A stretch of DNA of 11,703 nt from CAYQUC01 sp964420605 (lineage in GTDB: Bacteria > Pseudomonadota > Gammaproteobacteria > UBA6429 > Thiohalophilaceae). Location: the NCBI GenBank assembly GCA_964420605.1, contig CAYQUC010000099.1:1-11703 (forward strand). The letters run 5' to 3'. The notes under the pieces are model-generated. The model was not told the DNA's origin, did no database searches, and was given only the letters and a program-made list of their open reading frames with translations. The position numbers and the translations under genes were made by a program. Of the stretch, positions 7,442-11,703 are shown piece after piece; positions within the stretch are counted from its first letter, which is position 1, and every line of letters starts with the position of its first letter.

Positions 7442-8425
7442 TTAGTGTTTTAAGCGTCCGAGTACAATGACTTCGACTCGTCGATTTTGGGCTCGACCTT
7501 CTTCAGTTTGATTACTTGCTATTGGTTGACTTTCACCAGCACCGACGGTCATGATTTTACTAGGATCAACTCCTGCTAATATTAAGTTTGTCCGAATTGT
7601 TTCAGCACGTTGTTTCGATAACCGTTGGTTTTTCTTTTTATCACCAACATCATCGGTATGGCCAATAATTTCAATGTAAACTGCGCGGGCTAATTGTTTT
7701 TTTGCGGCGATTTTATTTTTATCAAGTAGTTGTTTACCGCGTAAGGTTAGCTCGCTACTTTTACGTGGAAATAATGCCACACTTGGAAAACGCATAACAT
7801 CAAGAGCGCGTGCTTCAGCAAAGATGATAACTTCAACTCGACGGTTTAGTGCTCGACCGCTCTCGGTTTCATTCGTGGCGATAGGTTCTTTAGCTCCTAA
7901 GCCCACAATACGCAATTTTAAAGCCGGTATACCACCAGCGATTAAATAATCGCGAACTGCGGCAGCACGGTTTTTTGATAAATCAAGATTGTATTTTTCT
8001 TTACCGTGATTATCGGAATGACCAACAATAATCGCAACGTAGGCTTTTGTTATTTCAGGTTTTATTTTGGCTCGATATTCCTGAAAATTTTGTTTACCGA
8101 TAGTTGTTATCTCAGCGCTGTCGGAGGTAAACATGGATGCCGCCGGAATAATAAACGTTGAGAGTACACCGGTTGAATCACCTTTAGTGATTTCAATTGG
8201 TGCTTTGAGAACAACATTGTCACAGCCAACAATAACGGCATTTTTTGGCTTCCAGTAACTTGATCGAACACACTCACCATACGAACTGCGTAATATTGAA
8301 CCTTCTGAATCTGTGACATAGCCTGGAATTAATTCGCGTTCGGCATAAACTGTATTGCTTATCAACACGATACTGGCCAGTAATCCTACGATTGAATAAC
8401 GAAATATATTACTTTTTATAAACAT
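7442..8425 (-). CDS. OmpA-family protein with two C-terminal peptidoglycan-binding domains
   Basis: 327 residues. The start at 8425 is well supported by AGGGAG at 8432-8437, 6 nt upstream. A Sec signal peptide ends at VYA (residue 28). A short Cys-containing segment follows (ECVRSSYWKP to GCD, C52 and C68, possibly a disulfide), as in many OmpA-like envelope proteins. Two OmpA C-terminal domains come next, at about 89-201 and 212-322, each with GHxD, LSxxRA and GRAxNRRVEVI. The Asp and Arg that grip diaminopimelate in known OmpA domains are present in both at the expected 15-residue spacing (D138/R153 and D258/R273). No beta-barrel precedes them, so the protein is probably a soluble periplasmic peptidoglycan binder. 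The duplicated domain is unusual but clear. It may be co-transcribed with the gene at 8667-9122, though the gap is 241 bp. Confidence 0.92.
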   Translation of the reverse strand: MFIKSNIFRYSIVGLLASIVLISNTVYAERELIPGYVTDSEGSILRSSYGECVRSSYWKPKNAVIVGCDNVVLKAPIEITKGDSTGVLSTFIIPAASMFTSDSAEITTIGKQNFQEYRAKIKPEITKAYVAIIVGHSDNHGKEKYNLDLSKNRAAAVRDYLIAGGIPALKLRIVGLGAKEPIATNETESGRALNRRVEVIIFAEARALDVMRFPSVALFPRKSSELTLRGKQLLDKNKIAAKKQLARAVYIEIIGHTDDVGDKKKNQRLSKQRAETIRTNLILAGVDPSKIMTVGAGESQPIASNQTEEGRAQNRRVEVIVLGRLKH

Positions 8426-8598
8426 TGTGCACTCCCTATAATTAGTTTAATGAAATTATAGTTAGTGTTGTTGTTTTTGAAAGTTGATTTTAGTAATTAT
8501 TTTGAGTTTACTATTTGAAATGTAAGGGAATAAAGGCAATGACAAATAATAATTAAATATTAGCGGCTTTGTCGTTTGTTTGGTACTAATTATTTTTT

Positions 8599-8633
8599 GG
8601 TGCTTCTAATACAATAAATATTTTAGAAGCACC
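8599..8633. repeat. Perfect 11-bp inverted repeat between DUF302 and OmpA genes
   Basis: GGTGCTTCTAA at 8599-8609 and TTAGAAGCACC at 8623-8633 enclose 13 nt. In the leftward transcript of the gene ending at 8667 the hairpin would be followed by A residues rather than U, so it is not a standard intrinsic terminator. It could be an mRNA 3'-end stabiliser, an attenuator ahead of the OmpA-family gene, or a small dispersed palindrome. Confidence 0.6.
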
Positions 8634-8646
8634 GTTATGGATAACG
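8633..8646. repeat. Short palindrome CGTTAT-GG-ATAACG
   Basis: Perfect 6-bp arms around GG, sharing its first base with the 11-bp inverted repeat to its left. On the plus strand it is followed by TTTTT, which looks terminator-like, but there is no rightward gene ending here. It may form one compound structure with the neighbouring hairpin. Confidence 0.4.
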
Positions 8647-8666
8647 TTTTTAAAATGACATTTTTG

Positions 8667-9122
8667 TTATTTTGAAATTGTATCCAACATTTCAATGTAA
8701 AGAGGTTTTAATAAGTCCGCTGCTTCTTTTAAGTTGGGGTTTGGGTATAGGGTGGTCATAAAAATTGGGTCCAATAATGAAATTTCTGTTTTACCTGCTT
8801 TTTTATACACGCCCATACTGCCGCATGGGAGTAAGGCACTAACTTTGAGTCCTGCCTTCCAAGCTTTTTTACCCGCCGCTTTAACACAGAATTTAATTAA
8901 CACTACTTGCCCTTTTTTTACTTTATAGTCGCCAAGATATATCCAGTGTTTTTTTTCAGCAAAAGCTTTTACTGATTTAACAACATCCGAAATTGAATTT
9001 GACGTTGTCTTTAACATAAAAATATCATCAGGTGATTCTGCTGACCAAGCGACACTGCTTGTAAATAATGTAATGGTGAATGCGGTGATAATGCTAAGAA
9101 GGTACTTATGAGTATAATTCAT
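8667..9122 (-). CDS. Exported DUF302-type protein
   Basis: 151 residues, start at ATG 9122 with AAGGA at 9133-9137, 10 nt upstream. A Sec signal peptide ends at AWSA (about residue 28), so the protein is periplasmic. The remainder fits the small DUF302 fold: an N-terminal helix region (SISDVVKSVKAFAEKKHW), a strand VVLIKFCV, and the hallmark LLPCGSMGVYKKAGKTEISL followed by DPIFM. Two Cys remain in the mature protein, C79 and C100, and could form a disulfide or bind a ligand. The family is short and found in many bacteria; its biochemical role is unsettled. The DUF302 call rests on motif order, not on a database search. It is read in the same direction as the OmpA-family gene downstream. Confidence 0.7.
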   Translation of the reverse strand: MNYTHKYLLSIITAFTITLFTSSVAWSAESPDDIFMLKTTSNSISDVVKSVKAFAEKKHWIYLGDYKVKKGQVVLIKFCVKAAGKKAWKAGLKVSALLPCGSMGVYKKAGKTEISLLDPIFMTTLYPNPNLKEAADLLKPLYIEMLDTISK

Positions 9123-9182
9123 TTGGGATTCGTCCTTTATTGAGATTAAATATTAATCGTGATTTTCATGTGATTGCTGGGC

Positions 9183-9190
9183 GGGGGGGG
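9183..9190. repeat. Poly-G (G8) tract in leader of DUF302 gene
   Basis: Eight consecutive G residues in a strongly AT-rich intergenic stretch. Seen from the leftward gene it is a C8 run about 60 nt before the ATG, inside the leader if transcription starts near 9215. Such tracts can slip in length and alter expression. Confidence 0.7.
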
Positions 9191-9221
9191 AAACAATAAC
9201 AAAGAAAAATAGCTAGTTAGT

Positions 9222-9238
9222 ATTATACGGTAATACCG
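9222..9238 (-). promoter_or_regulatory. Likely -10 box with overlapping operator for the DUF302 gene
   Basis: The minus strand carries a perfect TATAAT at 9222-9227. Immediately upstream of it is the palindrome CGGTA-A-TACCG (9228-9238), placed in the spacer between -10 and -35 where a repressor could block polymerase. No good -35 was found. The predicted leader is about 90 nt. Confidence 0.4.
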
Positions 9239-9251
9239 ATAGTTTTAATTG

Positions 9252-9278
9252 TTGACGATCACTCTTTGGTTATATTAT
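9252..9278 (+). promoter_or_regulatory. Possible rightward promoter toward the giant cytochrome
   Basis: TTGACG at 9252-9257 and TATTAT at 9273-9278 with a 15-nt spacer, shorter than the usual 17. It would give a leader of about 350 nt before the ATG at 9639, which would carry the palindrome and decamers. Weak on spacing; a promoter nearer the gene is equally possible. Confidence 0.22.
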
Positions 9279-9467
9279 CGACTAAACCAACAAAAATTTA
9301 TAAAATTATGAGAACAATATTTGTTTAAAAATAAATCGAATTGAAGGTCAATTTTGAACAATTCTAATCATCCTTTAGCCGTTTAATTTTCAGCTTTTAA
9401 AGTGACGTTGTTTTTTACATAACGTTCAAAAAAACGAAATTCACAAAAAGTTTCATTTTTTTATTCA

Positions 9468-9484
9468 TTGTGTGATCCACACAA
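9468..9484. promoter_or_regulatory. Perfect palindrome upstream of the giant cytochrome, possible operator
   Basis: TTGTGTG-ATC-CACACAA, perfect 7-bp arms with a 3-bp centre, about 155 bp before the ATG at 9639. It contains TGTGATC, also found in the palindrome upstream of the left-edge paralog (minus strand, 425-438). It does not fit the CRP spacing as well as the site at 1947-1962, so another regulator may be involved. Confidence 0.45.
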
Positions 9485-9564
9485 CATGGAACTGAAAAAT
9501 TTTTGAGAACCAGTTTTACGAAAAAATGATTGTATAGCCTAGTATTGTAACGTACAGGAATGCG

Positions 9565-9594
9565 TGGCTACATGTGGCTATATGTTCCTATATC
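9565..9594 (+). repeat. Tandem 10-bp repeats upstream of the giant cytochrome
   Basis: TGGCTACATG is followed directly by TGGCTATATG (one difference) and then by the more degenerate TTCCTATATC. The 10-bp period puts each copy on the same helical face, as in iterated protein-binding sites. The block lies 45-75 bp before the ATG at 9639. Confidence 0.45.
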
Positions 9595-9638
9595 TAGTTA
9601 AAAAAATAGAACAAAAAATAAACAGGGATTGCATAACA

Positions 9639-11703
9639 ATGGCTAATTTTTCAAGTACGATTTCATTATTTGAAACAACTAATAATAGTTTAAAATTTAA
9701 TCGATTATTTTTTAGTATACAAGTAGTATTATTTTGTATTTTGGTTAGTCAGTTTAATCCAGTTTTTGCTGATAAGGTCACTAATAATTTTGATCATTAC
9801 CTCACGGGTTTCCCGATTGAAGGTGCGCATAAACGATTGCGATGCGATTCCTGTCACCAGCGTGGTATTTTTGAAGGAACGCCTAAAACCTGCTCTGGCT
9901 GTCATAGTAGTCGTGCTACGATATCAAGCTCAAAAAAATCAAGTGGACATATCCGCAGTACCAATAATTGCGATAGTTGCCATACAGATAAAACATGGTC
10001 AAATGCCCGCATGGACCATAATGCAATAACGGGCTCTTGTTTAGCCTGTCATAATGGTAGCGTCAAAAATGCTGCACGCAAAAAATCCGATCATGTTCAA
10101 AGTAGTGATCGTTGTGAAAATTGTCATACTACTCGACGTTGGAAACCGGCTCGTTTCTTCCATACAAATATTGTTTCTAATTGTATTGTTTGTCATACCA
10201 GTATTCGAGCTAATGCTTCAAAAACTAAGGGTAAATCAACGAATCACGTACAGAGTAATAATCAATGTGAAGAGTGTCATGCTAATTTTAAAACATGGAA
10301 AGGTGGCAAGGTAGACCATAGTACTATTACTACGGGCTGTAGTAACTGCCATACGGGTTCTACACCGGGTAAGTCTAAATCAGCAACTCATATAACGTCA
10401 TCACAACGATGTGAAAGTTGTCACAGCCCTTTACGTAGAGATTGGGATAACGCCAGAATGGATCATGCGGAAGTTTCTACAAACTGCGTTAGCTGTCATG
10501 CTGATAGCCGAGCAAATGTAGAAAGCATGAAAGGTAAGAATAGTACTCATCTTCAAAGTAGCTCAGTTTGTTCAGATTGTCATACCAGTTTCTCCACATG
10601 GAAAGGTGGTAAAGTTGATCATGGAACTATTACTACCGGTTGTGTTACCTGCCATAACGGCAGTACCAAAGGGCTTGCAAAGTCTAGCAGTCACATAGCA
10701 ACCTCATCTTCTCTTTGCGAAACTTGTCATGATGTAAAATCCAATCCTGTCGTTGCAGATTGGACTAATTTCGCGAAAGTGGATCATGATTTAGTAACAG
10801 GAACTTGCGTATCTTGTCATGATGGCTCTACTAAAGGCGCTAAAGTAGAATCAACTCATATTATTTTATTAGTGAAAAATAATTGTGAGGCTTGCCATAG
10901 TAGTAACGGTACGAAGAGTTCGTGGAAATTACCGCTCACAATGGATCATTCTCTAGTATCGACTGTGTGTGTTAATTGCCATTCAGGAAACCGAGCAAAT
11001 GAAACGAAAATGCAGGGCAAGTCTGTAAACCATCTTCAAAGTAATAATGTTTGTTCTGATTGTCACACCAGTTATGTCACTTGGAAAGATGGCACCGTGG
11101 ATCATAGTTTGATTGTTGATGGTTGTAATAAATGCCATAACGGTTCAACTAAAGGCCTAAGTAAAATAGGCATTAAACACATAGCAAGTAGTAATTTATG
11201 TGAAACTTGTCACACTGCGAACCCACAAAAATGGAACCCCATAAAAGTCGTTGATCACACTCAAGTAACTGGAACTTGTGTAACGTGTCATAATGGTACA
11301 ACGAAAGGGCAAAAATTAGAGCCAACACATATACCATTAGTGGTATCAAATCGTTGTGAAGCTTGTCATGAAAGCAATGGCACTCGTAGCTCATGGAAAT
11401 CGCCATTTACCATGGAACACAGCGTAGTATCTACCGTGTGTATCACTTGTCATACCAATAACCGTGCTAATGAAGCTAAAATGCAGGGTAAAACTACTAA
11501 CCATATACAAAGTGGTACGGTCTGTTCCGAATGCCATTCAAGCTTTACCACTTGGAAAGGTGGCAAGGTTGATCATAGTAATATTACGACGGGTTGTCTC
11601 ACTTGTCATAATGGCAGTACTTCGGGTCAAGCAAAATCGACGAGTCATATTCAAACAAGCAGTAATGTGTGTGAAAGCTGTCATACCACTAACGCCAATC
11701 CAG
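9639..11703 (+). CDS. Giant multiheme c-type cytochrome, at least 25 hemes (runs off right edge)
   Basis: The frame is open from ATG 9639 to the window end: 688 codons plus one base, no stop. AGGGA lies 10 nt upstream. A 44-residue signal peptide ends at VFA. The mature start, NFDHYLTGF, GAH, then the first heme at Cys69 and RGIFEGTP, matches the left-edge cytochrome almost exactly. I count 25 CXXCH motifs, about one per 26 residues. Diheme modules repeat the plan H(V/I/L)QSS..C..CH, a Trp, a (V/M)DH histidine, then C..CHNGST. From heme 11 (residue 311) they form hexaheme super-repeats beginning at residues 311, 472 and 629. Non-motif His residues recur with every heme and probably act as sixth ligands. 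A conductive periplasmic or extracellular electron carrier is inferred; nothing in the visible part shows anchoring or assembly. Confidence 0.93.
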   Translation, partial: MANFSSTISLFETTNNSLKFNRLFFSIQVVLFCILVSQFNPVFADKVTNNFDHYLTGFPIEGAHKRLRCDSCHQRGIFEGTPKTCSGCHSSRATISSSKKSSGHIRSTNNCDSCHTDKTWSNARMDHNAITGSCLACHNGSVKNAARKKSDHVQSSDRCENCHTTRRWKPARFFHTNIVSNCIVCHTSIRANASKTKGKSTNHVQSNNQCEECHANFKTWKGGKVDHSTITTGCSNCHTGSTPGKSKSATHITSSQRCESCHSPLRRDWDNARMDHAEVSTNCVSCHADSRANVESMKGKNSTHLQSSSVCSDCHTSFSTWKGGKVDHGTITTGCVTCHNGSTKGLAKSSSHIATSSSLCETCHDVKSNPVVADWTNFAKVDHDLVTGTCVSCHDGSTKGAKVESTHIILLVKNNCEACHSSNGTKSSWKLPLTMDHSLVSTVCVNCHSGNRANETKMQGKSVNHLQSNNVCSDCHTSYVTWKDGTVDHSLIVDGCNKCHNGSTKGLSKIGIKHIASSNLCETCHTANPQKWNPIKVVDHTQVTGTCVTCHNGTTKGQKLEPTHIPLVVSNRCEACHESNGTRSSWKSPFTMEHSVVSTVCITCHTNNRANEAKMQGKTTNHIQSGTVCSECHSSFTTWKGGKVDHSNITTGCLTCHNGSTSGQAKSTSHIQTSSNVCESCHTTNANP
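10266..11703 (+). repeat. Higher-order heme repeats within the giant cytochrome
   Basis: A four-heme unit (10266-10568, 303 bp, 101 residues) is followed by a six-heme unit (10569-11051, 483 bp, 161 residues), a second six-heme unit (11052-11522, 471 bp, 157 residues) and the start of a further unit (11523 to the edge). All begin with C..CH, a Trp-Lys-(Gly/Asp)-Gly turn and VDH. The four-heme unit looks like the six-heme unit without its middle diheme. The 17-mer TGGAAAGGTGGCAAGGT is identical at 10296 and 11553. Confidence 0.88.

Larger units (their letters stand above)
9123..9638. other. 516-bp intergenic regulatory region without a gene
   Basis: This is the divergent upstream region for the DUF302 gene (leftward) and the giant cytochrome (rightward). 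No convincing small gene was seen in any frame. It holds a G8 tract (9183-9190), a TATAAT on the minus strand with an adjacent palindrome (9222-9238), a possible rightward promoter (9252-9278), the palindrome 9468-9484 and tandem decamers at 9565-9594. Its length and density of symmetric elements suggest complex control of the cytochrome. Confidence 0.6.

Noticed and set aside
8599..8633. Intrinsic terminator for the DUF302 gene
   Set aside because: In the leftward transcript the stem is followed by A residues, not a U-run, so it was recorded as an inverted repeat only.
9766..10314. Two short plus-strand open frames (9766-10029 and 10054-10314)
   Set aside because: Both lie in another frame of the giant cytochrome, whose own frame carries an unbroken ladder of heme motifs from 9639 onward.
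11173..11406. Minus-strand open frame of 77 codons
   Set aside because: Antisense shadow of the giant cytochrome; no ribosome-binding site and no recognisable protein features.
9639..11703. Regularly spaced repeats taken as a CRISPR array
   Set aside because: The repeats keep one reading frame, differ at third codon positions and encode CXXCH motifs at uneven spacing; they are protein-level repeats.
9639..11703. Possible frameshift or pseudogene, because no complete frame spans the region
   Set aside because: Translation from 9639 reads through to the window end without a stop or loss of motif spacing; the gene is only cut by the window edge.

Overview
The window is AT-rich DNA that most likely comes from a Gram-negative, respiring gammaproteobacterium. 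The main clues are exported multiheme c-type cytochromes, a lipoprotein with a classic lipobox, an OmpA-family protein and a DUF4124 protein, a family common in Gammaproteobacteria. The genus cannot be fixed from sequence alone. No tRNA, rRNA, CRISPR array, transposase or integrase was seen.

Layout, left to right. (1) 1-278 (-): the 5' end of a multiheme cytochrome that runs off the left edge. (2) 279-683: about 400 bp without a gene. (3) 684-1850 (-): a complete cytochrome with 14 heme sites. (4) 1851-2149: a divergent promoter region with a good CRP-type site. (5) 2150-5053 (+): a large lipoprotein with two Ig-like repeats followed by a SoxB/5'-nucleotidase-type metallophosphoesterase module, closed by a strong intrinsic terminator. 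(6) 5189-5674 (-): a DUF4124 protein. (7) 5848-7404 (+): a membrane-anchored alpha/beta hydrolase. (8) 7442-8425 (-): an OmpA-family protein with two peptidoglycan-binding domains. (9) 8667-9122 (-): an exported DUF302-type protein. (10) 9123-9638: a 516-bp regulatory region without a gene, containing several palindromes. (11) 9639-11703 (+): the start of a very heme-dense cytochrome, with 25 CXXCH motifs in 688 codons and no stop before the right edge.

How the genes fit together. All three cytochromes share the same diheme N-terminal cap and unusually long signal peptides of 42, 43 and 44 residues, so they form one paralogous family. The left-edge and right-edge genes are the closest pair and point outward. 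The right-hand protein is built from diheme modules, which from heme 11 onward are organised into hexaheme super-repeats of 161 and 157 residues. This looks like a heme wire that grew by internal duplication.

Every complete protein-coding gene here appears to be exported or membrane-anchored, so the region is best read as a cell-envelope and electron-transfer island. The SoxB-like lipoprotein raises the possibility of a link to sulfur chemistry, but no other sox gene is in the window. Both edge cytochromes are incomplete.
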